DNA of 64,000 nucleotides, taken from assembly GCA_036346375.1 (NCBI GenBank), contig CM070512.1:41524466-41588465 (forward strand), read 5' to 3'. Of the stretch, positions 33,584 to 45,296 are shown piece by piece (within the stretch, counting starts at the first letter, position 1; the number at the start of each line of letters is the position of its first letter). The stretch comes from Guadua angustifolia. Its lineage: Eukaryota; Streptophyta; Magnoliopsida; Poales; Poaceae. Under the pieces are notes generated by a model, which saw only the letters and a list, made by a program, of their open reading frames with translations, ran no database searches and was not told where the DNA came from. The position numbers and the translations under genes were made by a program.

Positions 33584-35765
33584 CATCTTAGCGATGACAA
33601 CATCCTCGTCACTTTGAAGTGTGGTTGCTGCCTCCTCCAAGATAGGTGCCAGCTTCTTGCAGTGTCCACACCAGGGCGCATAGAATTCAATAAGAACTGC
33701 AATACAAATCGGTAAATCAGTGAGATATATACATGTCTGATAAACTTTACATATCTGTTAGACTTGATCACAATTGTAAACGAGCAGAGCAAAGACTATA
33801 TACTAGACATCTCCATCAAACTGGTTTCAGTCAAGGAATTACAGTCACTGATGGTATTGCTATAAGAGCTAAGCCTATTTCACAAAACAATTATTGCCAT
33901 ATCTACGATCTACTGAAAATTTAACACATCTTGATATTGCAAGCATGCTTGTTTCTACTGTTGGTGATAGTTCTATTGATGGCCGAGTAAATCAGTATGG
34001 AACTATGGATAACACGTTTGGAGCATTAGACATATCCATTGGCTTGCTTATGAGCTAAGAGAGTAGACTGCTCTATTCAGATATCGGCCGAAAAAGAAGT
34101 TTCATTTCGATCAGAATTTTCTGATGACCTGCCAGTCTGCCACAACTCTAATCTACCTCTAGACAGAAATCACTGCTGATAAGGTGGCAGCCGAGTAGAT
34201 GACATGAAGAAGAAACCACATAACACAGTAACTACAGGCATCCATTTCAATATCTTAAATAGCATCAACACCACATATTATGCCTCGCTAGTCTCAACAC
34301 TGACATGAAAAAAACACTTCCATGCACAAGTTTGACATGTCAACCGCCAGTGCCAGAGAAATGCTATTCCACCACTCAGCGTTGCATTTGCAGCATTACA
34401 ATGACATGCAAAAGCAAAGCTAATCGGACAATCATAACAAAAGATGTTGCAGGAGCATAACATGGTTTATGCTAGGGAGAATAAAAATGTCAATACGCAG
34501 GATTAAATGTCTTGAAGACACCACTAGAACTGAAACAAGACGAAATGATAGCCATGAAGTAGACCAGCATATGACTAGAAGGCTCACTGTTCACCTCAGG
34601 AATAGGCTCGGATTTCCTGAATGATGACAATTTACCATCCTACAAATATATAAAAATTATGAGATAGTCTAGGTTAAACAGAATGCAAACATATTTAAGT
34701 AGTACTTACAAAGTACTCCTTCAACCAAGAAACAACTTGGTCAGGCTCAATCTGTGACTTCAAAAACTTCTTGGAATCACCATCTTGAATGAGAATAAGG
34801 GGTGCCTGATCTTCGTTCAGCCCATAGTACTAAATTTCAACAAATTTATCATTAGCACCAAGACATAGCTGTGCATTAATAGTTTCGATGAAGAAAGGGG
34901 AAGTAACAAACAAACCTGGAAGGCACCTTGGCTGGCTTCAATGTCACCAATAAGGAACTTGATTTCCTTGTCCTTGAACTCGTCTGCAGCACCATAATAA
35001 GCAGATTTGAAGGACTCAAATGGTCCAGTGGTGAAGTTTAAAAATAGCATAGCCTGCACATCATATGGTTTCACAGAAGAGAAGTGAACATAATCAGTAA
35101 TCAACAACTAAAATTCACCAATACTGCAATATCTAAGAGCTTTCTACACATAAAAAAATCTAAGAGCTTTTACTGAGTCACAATGGTTTAATGGTCACAA
35201 TAAGAATTAAACTAAATACAGTAATAGAATCTGTCTACTGCAATGTTTTAAGTAATTGTACATGAAGATTGAACATTAAAACACATGACAGACTAAAAGC
35301 TAGTTGGCTGTAGATTTGTAGACTCAGGCTGAAAATAGACTAGACATACAGAACAATCTATCAAAGTTCCATACAATCATAAAATTTAACCATCAATGGT
35401 TTATAGAAATAGTAATCGAGTTTTAGAAAGCTATTAGTATCAAATGCTTACCTTGGCAGATGAGCTTTGGAAAAATTTCAAGAGGTAAGGGTGGTTATCA
35501 GGGTTATTGTCAAAAGTAACAACTTTCGGGGTGCTGCTGGCATCAACAAACTTCTCCAATGCAGCAACATCAAAATCCTGCAAAATGTGGAAGCAAAGTG
35601 TAAATACCGACAATTACACATAGCAGTTCCAAATATGGTATGTTTAATAATCTGTATGAAGTATACAATACAAGTGCCCAACAAAAAATGAGCAAACAAA
35701 AAAAGGGTAGTTTTCGAAGTAGAGTACCTTGCTGTCAACGACGAGCTCATCAAATGGCCTACCCA
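33584..35765 (-). pseudogene. Captured protein disulfide isomerase fragment (b, b' and a' parts)
   Basis: Minus-strand exons of a PDI (ER thiol-disulfide oxidoreductase and chaperone), in order: FDELVVDSK (about 35729-35755), DVAALEKFVDASSTPKVVTF (35456-35577), AMLFLNFTTGPFESFKSAYY with FLIGDIEASQGAFQ (34916-35053), YYGLNEDQAPLILIQDGDSK with VVSWLKEYF (about 34710-34829), DGKLSSFRKSEPIPEV (about 34590-34640), then 33584-33696 with the redox site VLIEFYAPWCGHCKKLAPIL. Introns with GT/AG ends are kept, so the source was genomic DNA. The first catalytic domain, the short exon between NSEP and VLIEF, and the C-terminal KDEL-type end are missing. The exon after SEPIPEVNSEPS runs into unrelated sequence. 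Not expected to give a working enzyme. Confidence 0.88.
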
Positions 35766-35884
35766 CGATTCCTAGGTTAAACAGCCGTGAGACCAATCTG
35801 GACCCAACGAGCGCCGAACCACACACACATACACACGCACAAAGCACACACAGGGAGCAAGGGAGAGAAAACCAGCACCTCGCA

Positions 35885-36125
35885 TTGCCAAAAAAAATGG
35901 TACAAACATATGTTTTAACCATTCAACATTACACACACAAAACATAGTCAGCAAACGTCATTAACCACCGTTCCGTACATTCACATCACAAACAAAATAC
36001 TGGGGTTCCGCCAAAAAAAATGGTACAAACATATGTTTTAACCATTCAACATTACACACAAAACATAGTCAGCAAACGTCATTAACCACCGTTCCGCACA
36101 TTCACATCACAAACAAAATATTACA
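35885..36125. repeat. Duplicated junction segment (about 130 bp, two copies)
   Basis: GCCAAAAAAAATGGTACAAA and the following ~95 bp occur at about 35885 and again at about 36008, nearly identical. A third, shorter piece (ACTGGGGTTCTGCC plus AAAAAAAATGGTAC) occurs at 33212-33238, on the other side of the PDI cargo. The repeats therefore bracket the captured segment. Confidence 0.85.
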
Positions 36126-36194
36126 TAACCAGTGATTGAGTAAATTTCAACACTTGAGCCATATTACATAACAACATTCAAAATGCACCTCAAG

Positions 36195-38430
36195 TCATAT
36201 TACAACAGATCTAACTATCGGGGTTATTGGAGTTGTGTCCACTACCTGCAGAGGCAAAGAAACCATCGACATCTGGAGAGCCTTGTGCAGCGTGCGAGGT
36301 CGAACCCTGTAGAAAGGAGATATATAATTTGATGTTAGTCTTGAATTGCAAATAACTAGAACAAAAAGGCAAACTATATGTATGTACCTGTGGTGGTGGA
36401 GGTGGCGGCGGCGGAAATGCAGGAGGCTGGAACTGAGGCAGGCTAAACTGAGGCCCCAATTGCGAGAAGAATGCCTACGTACATAATGCAAACTGAACTG
36501 AGGCAAGCTAAACTGAAATTGTCAAGCTACACACTTAATCACTAAAATTTGACTTTGTTTACTTGTAGAGATGCCTGTTGCTGCTGCTGAAAGGATTGAA
36601 AGTACTCTTGTTGTCTTCGAATGTTAGTCATCTCCTCCTCGTATTTTGCAAGGCGCTCCTGCTGTTGCCTAATTTGATCCTAGGACCGCGTCAGCTCTTC
36701 CTGAAGCCTTGTTGTCTCTCGAGAGGAGCGAGAGCTGCTCTGTGAGGACTGTGACGTTCTTGCTTGGGACAGAGCAACGTCAGAGTCCACAACACCATTG
36801 AACATTGAGTACCTACGAATCCAAAGGTATTGATTAATTGCAACTTGACACTAACAATCATATCATAATTTTTGACAACTTTGAAGAGGCCGAATGATCT
36901 CACCTTCCATGCCTCTTGCCTCCACCGCTCTTGTACAACACCCCGACATCAAGGTCTTCCTTCCTCCAGTCGTACTCTAGGCCATGACGTCGAGCCATTT
37001 CTTCCCCATATTGCTCCTGCATGACAATGTTGTTAATACAACTATTTAAAAGATCAGATTACTTAATAATAGAGTATACAACTTACAAGTCGCTCGATTT
37101 TCTTGGAATTTGCATAGCTGATTAGGCTGTGTAGGATCGCTGCTCTTGTGTCCCCGAAGATATGTCTCTATGTAGCTGGGGGCAACGCCACTTTCAGCCT
37201 CCTGCAATCCAAAGTTAGTACCAAGCATTTGAAATCATATTGAAATATATATATAGACCTACCATGCGCTTCGCTAAGCGTAGGTGTCCATCGGCGTCAT
37301 ACCGGTGCAGAACTGGATCACCTGCCTCTCGATTGCTTCTCTTCTTGTTTGACTTGGCAATAAAAGCAGGCGATGCCCAGTACGCACAAAGAGCCTGCCA
37401 AGCATCAGGACACTTCATTAACCACGGGATGGTTACCGCAAGTACTCATCCTCGCGTAGGTAGATCTTGGATGCCCCGAGCTTCTTGTTCATCTTTTCCT
37501 GCTTCACCCTCTTGTAGAATAGGCAAACCGCCTGGATCCGAGCATTGGAGATCATGTCCTTCACCACCTTTGTCACTGTCTTGTTGAACACTTTATCGCC
37601 CTCTCTACATTGGCGGGGACATCATCGCCTATGGCGGTATCTCTCCTCTGACAACAATTTAAGTCATGAAAAATAGGATCTATATGCATTAATTATGCAG
37701 AGGTAACGAACTTACCCGAAATCGTGCCACCTCCTCAAGAATGATGCCGTGCGGACGTCGAGAGCCAACCTGTAGTGCTCCCACTTGAGGGCGGTGATGC
37801 ACCCATTGATTTCCACCAACCCTAGGTAGTGGTGGCGGCATATGGCTCCCGGAGACGAGTTAACTCCGCTGTCTTGATGTCTTCCTCCCACGCCACGTCA
37901 TCCCATTGCCTAGAATTCATGAAATCAAACTCATTAGTTATACAACAACTTGCAATTAAAATGAGAAAATTAACTTACGGTCCCCAAAGGGCGATCAACC
38001 TCCGCAAACTACGATCGACCGCTGGAGGTATGTTATTACATGCCCGGAACCTGGAAATAGCCAAACATGAGAATACAAAGTCTATGCACACTATAACACG
38101 CTAACACAAGTACCTGAAGGACTCTATAGAAGGCGCCCCATCCTCCTCTGCTCCGTCTCCCTCGTCCCCCTCATCCTCTTCATTGTCCTCGTCCTCCTCA
38201 ACCTCCTCACCCGTGTCACCCGCTACGTCCTCCTGAACCTCCCCGATCGATCCCTCCTGAACCTCGATCGTCCTCGTCCTCCTGAACTGAGAGCCTCCTC
38301 CTGCCACCTCCGGACACCTCTCGAGCGTTCTCCGCTTTGCTCCTAGTCGAGGCACTCCTGAAGAGGAGTCCCGACTCTGAAGAAGAAGAGCTGCGGTGCT
38401 CTTGGAGACCGCCTTGCGTGCATGCTGAAA
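36195..38430 (-). pseudogene. CACTA-1 second transposition gene (Transposase_24 / Ptta-like)
   Basis: Minus-strand exons running from an acidic N-terminal part (38101-38355, EEVEEDEDNEEDEGDEGD), through FRACNNIPPAVDRSLRRLIA (37980-38050) and QWDDVAWEEDIKTAEL (about 37860-37910), to WQALCAYWASPAFIAKSNKK with RSNREAGDPVLHRYDADGHL (37260-37400). The last block is the Transposase_24 (Ptta/En/Spm) signature: W-SP-F--KS-K-K-NR. Then come a Glu/Gln-rich, coiled-coil-like region (36560-36720) and a Pro-rich tail (PPPPPPPP, about 36400). Splice sites separate the pieces. The counterpart in other CACTA elements binds the subterminal repeats. Whether the frame is intact could not be settled by eye. Confidence 0.65.
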
Positions 38431-38541
38431 AAAGACTTCATCTGCAAAAATTTAAATAGCAAGAATATGGCATCATATATTTAAAATAGCAAGAATATGA
38501 TTATTAAAAATATGAAGATATTTACCAAGAATATGTACGTA

Positions 38542-41500
38542 TCAAAACTCATCCGCGTCTCGAGGTTCATCGGCGAATCGTTGTAAAGAAACATGTTTTC
38601 TCCAAGGTCGTCGAATCCTTATAGAACCTCGTTGTCGTTTCTTTGTTGGAGCAGGCTCAACTATTAGGTCTGTGGCATCATTGGCTACTCCATCAAGCCC
38701 AACCCCATCGGTAACCCAAAAAGATCTTGACATACCTAATTCTTGATACGCCTCAATTTCCTGGTTGTCCATCGCACTATCGACGTAGTCAGCATCCCCA
38801 GGAGGATATAACCGTTCACGGGGATTCACTTTATATACAACCCACCAAGCACTTAAGCTAGGGCACGCATACGACAAGTAGTAGACCTGCTCCACCTGGT
38901 GAGCAAGCACAAATTTGTCGAAACCTTCAAGCCGTGATTGGTGTCTGACCTCCACCATGCCAAATTCGTTCCCACGTGTGCCATTGTTGGGATCAAACCA
39001 ATCACATTCAAAGAAAACTACTCTTAGATCTTTGGACCCCCCGAACTTGAACTCAACTATGTTTTGAATAATGCCATAGTAGTTAATTTCGCGCCCACGT
39101 GCATCGCAAGCCTTAGTTACGACTCCACTTTGCTCATTGTTGCGGCGGACGTTTTGCTTCTAATTTTGCAGAGCGGAACCGAAACCCATTGACGTCATAA
39201 CGACCGAAGTTCCTTGCCGTAATGGTCCCGTGCGATAGCTGCCGCAAGTCCTCATGGACGTCGGCATCGAGCATGCACTGTACAGGTTTAGGCATAATTA
39301 CCACGTGTCACGAAAATAAACAGAAGACTTATGTTTAAAAAAAGTAGCAAGAGAAAATTACATGTTTTCGACACCAAGACACAAAACTTGGGCCGCCGTT
39401 TAATCCCTCACGGTGTAGCGTGTCCAGTTGTTTGCTCGTAGGTTGACGAGCAGATCTCCAATGTTGTTGGTCGAACAATCTGCTTGTGAACTAGGCTAAT
39501 GAGAATAGTGTAAAGAATAGCTATTTAAAGACAAAATATGAATCATTACTTACAAGAAATATTTGTCCATTTCTTCAATGTTGGAGTACATATATAGCAA
39601 AGCCGAGTTCCATTCTCACTGGTGACACCTCATGATTCAGATCGCCACCGACGCCTTTGCCCTTCCAATGAAAAAAATCAAGGTCACTCACAGTGCTTCT
39701 TCTGCGATATGATACCGCATTGTATGGGCATTCACATTGTGTTGATCGCGAAATCGTCTTTGGAGAAGTTCGATATCTCTTTAAGAGCATATGCCTCGTG
39801 ATGCACCCTTCAACCCTAGCCTTGTTACGTCACGGATGCCCTAATCTTTTTGGGCCTCTTTACGTGCTATACATCCACCTGCATCTTGCACAGTCCACCA
39901 ACCTCCGCCGTCAGAAGGCAAATGTACCAAGAGATGTTGCATGACGTTCATAAAACCTGGAAATACTGCTCCATCTTGCATACAAGCACCGGTATTTCTT
40001 TCTTCAACTTTGCATCATCTTCTTCGTGATTTCTTTAGCACATAACCGCCTATAGAAAAACTAAGCTCATGAACATTCTCCACAATTCATCCTTGAAGTA
40101 GCCACGAAACATTACAGGGAGAAGTCTTTCCATGATGATGTGGTAATTGTGGCTCTTAAGACCATTTAGCTTCCCGGTGCTGATATTCACCGCACGCCTT
40201 AGGTTAGCTGCATAACCATTTGGAAATTTGATAGTTTTCATCCACCGGAGCACTTCTTTCTTCTCTTGAGGTTTAAGACAATATGGAGCTCGTGGCACGG
40301 CTATTCGTCCTCCCCGAATCTTGTACAACCTCCAATATACCGATCACAAATCTCGGCTAAGTCTCTTCGTGCCTTAATATTGTCTTTTGTTTTGTCTTTG
40401 AAATCAAAGCACATGCTTATTATGCTTTTCTGCGACATTACGCTCTTGGTGCATAACGTCTACATTGTGCATAAAATTAATGCTTTAGCATAAGGGAGAC
40501 TCCATATTGCACAAATATGAGTCGATTGTGCTCGTTTTGAAACCTTCAAACCCGTCATCTTTTGGTACGAGTTGATTGTGAGAAGCAGCTATCTCGGCAC
40601 CGTCAAACGTTTTACGGGCCCTTTGTAATAATAGTATTCTTCCTGAATGAATTAATTAGTCTCCTAAAAGGGTGATTATGCGGAAGGAACCGTCGATGGC
40701 AATCAAAGAAGCAGAACTTTCCACCATATGGTAACCGGAATGCATCTGAGTCAGCCATACATATGGGACAACAAAGTCGACCATGAACACTCCATCCAGC
40801 CCATATGCCATATGCAGGCAAATCATGGATCGACCACAGGTATGCAACACGCAAGGTAAAGTTTACTTTACCGTAGCTGTCATACGCTTCTACCCCTATC
40901 CACAACTCCTTCAGCTCTTCGATTAACGGTTGCATGAACATATTAAGGTGTTTCCGGGATGATCTGGACCCGTATGACAAGGGCTAGAAACACGTACTCA
41001 TCTTTCATGCATAACGCAGGTGGTAGGTTGTACGGCATAATAAAACCGCCAACAAGAGTGCGGGATGGCACTTGTGCTAAAGGTGTGAACCCATCATTGC
41101 CAACCCTATGCGAACATTCCTAGGGTCCCTTGCAAAATCGGGGTCGGCGGTCCAATGCCTTCCAAGCCTCGGCGTCTGATGGATGCACCATCACTCCCTC
41201 AGTATCACGGACACCTTCTTTATGCCACCTCATGTGCCTAGCTGTTTTTTTAGATAAGTATAACCTTTTAAGCCTAGGTGTGATTGGCATGTACCGAAGC
41301 TGTTTCACTGCGACATTTGTCATCACCGTTATCCCCTCATCATTTAACACCTCAACATATCTAGATTTGTTGCAAAATAGACATCGAGGTTCGTTGGCAT
41401 ATTCCTTCCAGAACAACATGCAATTATCTTCACAAACATCAATCTTCTCATACTTCATCCCAAGGCCGGACAACACTTCTTCGACTGGTACATGTCCTTC

Positions 41501-42036
41501 GGCATCTTATGGTTCGGCGGAAGAATATCAATGATCAATTGGACCAGATCGTTGTAGCAGTTGTTTGAAAAGTTATATTTTGACTTTATTGACATGAGTC
41601 GCGTCACGGCCACTAGGACGGTCACGTTGGTGGAATCATGCAATTGCTCTTCTGAGGCCGAAAGGAGGCTATAGAACCTTTGAACCTCCGGCCCAGGCTC
41701 TTCTTCCGAATTAACCTCAAAATCCCTACCAATATCATTCACCATCTCATCCATCCTATCTTCATCCTCATGGTCCGTCTCAATGGGCTGTGCCTCACCA
41801 TGCTCGTACCATATCATATAGTCGGGCATAAAACCAAACTTGCACAGGTGACGTTCCACATCCGGCTTAACATGACGAGCAAAATTTCGACACTTGTTAC
41901 AGGGGCACTTTACAACACCACCTGCGGCCCCTGTGAATGCATTGTCCATGAACGCCTGTGTCTTGACCCCCCATTCTTTTGAATGTGCCCCAGTCTTACT
42001 CCAACCATCGTACATCCATCTCCGATCATCACCCAT
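38542..42036 (-). pseudogene. CACTA-1 TNP2-type transposase (frameshifted)
   Basis: Reads from ATG at 42034-42036: MGDDRRWMYDGWSKTGAHSK, then CPCNKCRN and MPDYMIWYEHGEA, the transposase-associated N-terminal domain. At about 41476 one base is missing, so the frame moves to LSGLGMKYEKIDVCEDNCML and KRLYLSKKTARHMRWHKEGV. A second shift near 41120 is followed by LNMFMQPLIEELKELWIGVE, LPAYGIWAGWSVHG and CCPICMADSD (40612-40980), the TNP2 core. Further pieces are KLNGLKSHNYHIIMERLLPV (40050-40328, DUF4218-like) and VLAHQVEQVYYLSYACPSLS with WWVVYKVNPRERLYPPGDAD (38542-38958, DUF4216-like). The whole TNP2 architecture is present, but with several frame breaks. It would cut and join the element ends. 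Confidence 0.9.
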
Positions 42037-42149
42037 TATGGACGCTAAAAACGAGCAACAAGATCAATCACCCAGTGTGGTATGGTTGCTAACAGGCTCT
42101 ATTGGGAAAGATAGGTCCTAAACCCACCCAAGAATGAACACCAAAGCGG

Positions 42150-42293
42150 GGATTTATGACGAACCATACAGTCCGAACAAAATTTCGGCAAGATAACCCG
42201 CTTGTTCTCCGATTGCACGCCGGTTTTGGTGCATCGGAGAACAAGCTGGTTGTGCTACGAACTTTATTCGGACTGCATGTTCGTCATAAATCC
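42150..42293. repeat. Long inverted repeat (hairpin), 67/63-bp arms
   Basis: Left arm 42150-42216 and right arm 42231-42293 are about 80% complementary. Both begin or end with GGATTTATGACGAAC and CTTGTTCTCCGAT on opposite strands. The loop is about 14 nt (42217-42230). It lies just upstream of the TNP2 start, inside CACTA-1. Transcribed, it would fold into a long imperfect stem. Confidence 0.85.
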
Positions 42294-43734
42294 AATGCTC
42301 GCATCCATTCTGAGCTGTCCAAAACGGACAATTCGGAATGACACACCTCACATGTACATGTGAGATGTGCCGTTCGACGGGTGACGATAGGCTTACGACA
42401 CTAATCGTGCATGGAATACATAATCAAAACAAGTAATGTAATGAAACTAATCATGCTCATAAACCAAACAGAATCGAAATCTATGTCCACCGAAGGTCTA
42501 TGCATATGATATGTTAGCATCTGGAACATATAAGTACAATTTAGCTCGTATACTCTTTAAACCGACTTAAAACTAAGCTACTCGAAACTAAGAAAAATTA
42601 GGCATGACCTCTCTAGAAGTAGAGGTCATCCACTCAGCAGACAAACAAGAAAACAGTTATAATATCAATCACAATGAGAATATATAATCAATCAAAAGGA
42701 AACCTACTCGCAGCAAAACTTAGCAACATTTTCATCATTATAAAGCAATCAACTTACTAGACATGTTCAAAATCATTCTTTAAACAATGACAGACGCATA
42801 TTTTGTGGGATTGGTCTGCTTGGTTTCACATGAATGAAATGTACCGGCATTGTTTTTTATGCATACATACATACCCGAAAATCCAAAAACCTACAGCTTG
42901 GCGCACTTAATAATGTAGGAAGAATTAAATAAATTAAATTGAGTTAGAGATTGCCGTTAGTCCGAAATATTTGTTATTTCGCTGAGGTACCAAATACTAT
43001 CCGGAGCTAACTCGGTACCTCTAACGATTTATTAACACCATCTAATAATTTTTACAAACTTGTCTTAAGCTATAGGCGCCTGTATCTTGAGAATATCATA
43101 CGATAGAATTTAAATTTAAATAGTACTCTCAGTAAAATAGTAAATCTTGCAGTCAAAGAGACAACCACGGAGCACTATGCCTAAGGGACACGCATTCGGT
43201 CCAGAGGTTTCCATCGAGAGCCAGCAAGTCCCAAATCTTATAAGCCAAGCTACCAGGGCATTGCTCACACGCCAGAGACCACAAGCTCAAAGTGAACTAC
43301 TCGAACAAGACATGAAGGCCAAGCAATCCCAAACCAAGTTAGCCAGTGGAGCAAGAGAAGCATAGCCATTTTTGCCACTTCTTCACCAACACCAAAACAT
43401 CACAGCTTACATTTTCATCATCTTCCCATACCCAAGTATCCATTCCACCTATCCAATTTAATTCCTACAGTATTAAACCACCGCAGAGATCGGACTCACC
43501 GGCAGGCAAACCGGGCCAGAGGGGAGGGGCTGAGAAGGCGCTGCCGGGCGGCGGCGTGACGAGCGGCGATCGGGGTCAGGCGACGGAAGCGGCGACGAGC
43601 TGAATGCGGGCGACGAAGATCGGGCGGCGGAAGCGAGCGGCGAGAGCGGCGGCAGCACGGCGTTAGGCGTTGGCAGGCGTTAGGCGTTTGAAGCGCTGAG
43701 CAAGCGTGTAACGAAGAGTCTGGGTTAAGTACTA
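42294..43734. other. CACTA-1 upstream region; LTR scrap and GC-rich segment
   Basis: No gene recognised. Positions 42600-42650 (GGCATGACCTCTCTAGAAGT...) match 58955-59005, inside the LTR at the right of the window, so a small LTR scrap is present; it holds a short palindrome, TGACCTCTCTAGAAGTAGAG then GTCA. Positions 43500-43690 are GC-rich (GGCGGCGTGACGAGCGGCG), like a 5' leader on the minus strand. They may be the CACTA promoter or leader, or a captured piece. Confidence 0.4.
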
Positions 43735-44099
43735 GGTTTTATTTTCGTCGGTCCACAATGAAGCCGAAAAAAATTTCTACATTTTCATCGCATACCTTTG
43801 GCTTTGGCAAACTTTTACATTTTCATCGGCTTTTCTGTTGGTAAGCGAAAAAAAATGCCTTTCGTCGGCAAACCTTGGTGCCGCGAAAACAAACATATTT
43901 TTAAATCGGTAATATTCTAGCCGACGAAAAAAATCAATTATTAATGTCGGCTTCAGCCGGCCGGCGTAAATTATAATTGGCATTTAAAAATTACTGCTTT
44001 TCTGTGAGTGGAGCAGTTCGGATCGAACATTTTTTGTCACGGATTTACGCAAAATCATCATGAAACACGGAAGAATACGTGCTTTGCAAAGCAATATAA

Positions 44100-44102
<3 letters not shown>

Positions 44103-44185
<83 letters not shown>
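44103..44185. repeat. (TA)n microsatellite
   Basis: About 41 uninterrupted TA units, followed by GACAAACCATACTTACCACA, a short third copy of the start of the 32190/44587 segment. Confidence 0.97.
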
Positions 44186-44187
<2 letters not shown>

Positions 44188-44526
44188 CAAACCATACTTA
44201 CCACAGTTTTTTTTAGATAATGGAATACAAATTCGGCTTCTCTCTTAGAAAATCACCATACTTATTACAAGATCAGATTAGATGCCGGTTAATAAAGACG
44301 AAAACCTCAACAGGATAACCAATTAAGTACAAAAGGCCAACCAAAGAAAATAACTGCATTGCTACTGATTCAATTGACGACAAACATGGAGAAGATTCTC
44401 TTTGTTCGATTCACTTTTTGTAATTTGGCATGTAAATCGGTGTTCTCTGAATAATACGCAAAAAGGATTTAGGTATGCATTTGTCAAAAACAGCATCATT
44501 CATGTGAGCATAAGGCCCATATAAAA

Positions 44527-44528
<2 letters not shown>

Positions 44529-44564
<36 letters not shown>
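44529..44564. repeat. (AT)n microsatellite
   Basis: About 18 AT units, just left of the duplicated segment at 44587. Confidence 0.97.
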
Positions 44565-44568
<4 letters not shown>

Positions 44569-44586
44569 CAAATATATATATTTATA

Positions 44587-44740
44587 GAACCAAACCTTAC
44601 CACAGTTAGGTGTGCCAATGTGTCGTATCCATCCATGTAAACGCTTGAGCCTGTCCTTGGACTACAAAAAATTATGGTCGTTGGCAAATACAGGCGGCAA
44701 CGCCAACTCAAGTGGACCGAACAAGATATTTCTCTGATGA
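44587..44740. repeat. Duplicated exon-like segment, copy 2
   Basis: Collinear with 32190-32343. On the minus strand the frame (RNILFGPLELALPPVFANDH, then NF and a stop, with MDGYDTLAHL in another frame) is broken here by a small indel and a stop, while copy 1 stays open. Confidence 0.6.
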
Positions 44741-44942
44741 CCATCATATTGACAAACTTTGGAAAGTAGGAAAAGGTGACGATCATACCTAGCATGTAGT
44801 CGACCGTTTGCTTTGTCCGGACGCGAGGACGGCATGCAGCAGGAAATTAAGGTGACGATTGATACAGGTGGGCAAATGGGGAAGGTGCAGACAGACAGAG
44901 GCAATTCATTTTCCTTTAGAAAATGTACGCACATAGCTAGGC

Positions 44943-45296
44943 AACTGTAAGCGACGTCTTCTGTAGAAGATAAAGAATGGTGTCTGCTGCGCCTGGTTTC
45001 ACAACCATTTTCCGGACCCCCTGTATCGCGTTCTCACTGCTTGTGATGTTGAAGGTGATCAACTGTAAGCGACGTCTTCTGTAGAAGATAAGGAATGGTG
45101 TCTGCTGCGCCTGGTTTCACAACCATTTTCCGGACCCCCTGTATCACGTTCTCACTGCTTGTCAATTTGAACGTGATCAACTGTAAGCGACGTCTTCTGT
45201 ACAAGATAAGGAATGGTGTCTGCTGCGCCTGGTTTCACAACCATTTTCCGGACCCCCTGTATCACGTTCTCACTGCTTGTCATGTTGAACGTGATC
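44943..45296. repeat. 118-bp tandem repeat, three copies
   Basis: Units begin AACTGTAAGCGACGTCTTCT at 44943, 45061 and 45179, and each contains TTTCACAACCATTTTCCGGA. Copies differ at only a few positions (e.g. GTAGAAG versus GTACAAG). No coding function is apparent. Confidence 0.95.

Larger units (their letters stand above)
32755..44010 (-). mobile_element. CACTA-1: En/Spm element with captured PDI fragment
   Basis: The left end is CACTACAGGAATCC at 32755 and the right end TTTTCTGTGAGTG at 44010 (reverse: CACTCACAGAAAAG, a one-base variant). Both ends carry subterminal arrays of TTTTCGTCGGC / GCCGACGAAAA motifs (32775-33235 and 43735-43980). Between them, on the minus strand, lie a TNP2-type transposase and a Transposase_24-like second gene, the standard two genes of plant CACTA elements, plus fragments of a protein disulfide isomerase. 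The flanks GAA and GAG would be an imperfect 3-bp TSD. The transposase is frameshifted, so the element is not autonomous. Confidence 0.82.

Noticed and set aside
32752..44013. A 3-bp target duplication for CACTA-1
   Set aside because: The flanks are GAA and GAG, not identical. It may have mutated, but it is not evidence by itself.
43984..44190. ORFs coding for poly(Tyr-Ile)
   Set aside because: Translation of the (TA)n microsatellite.
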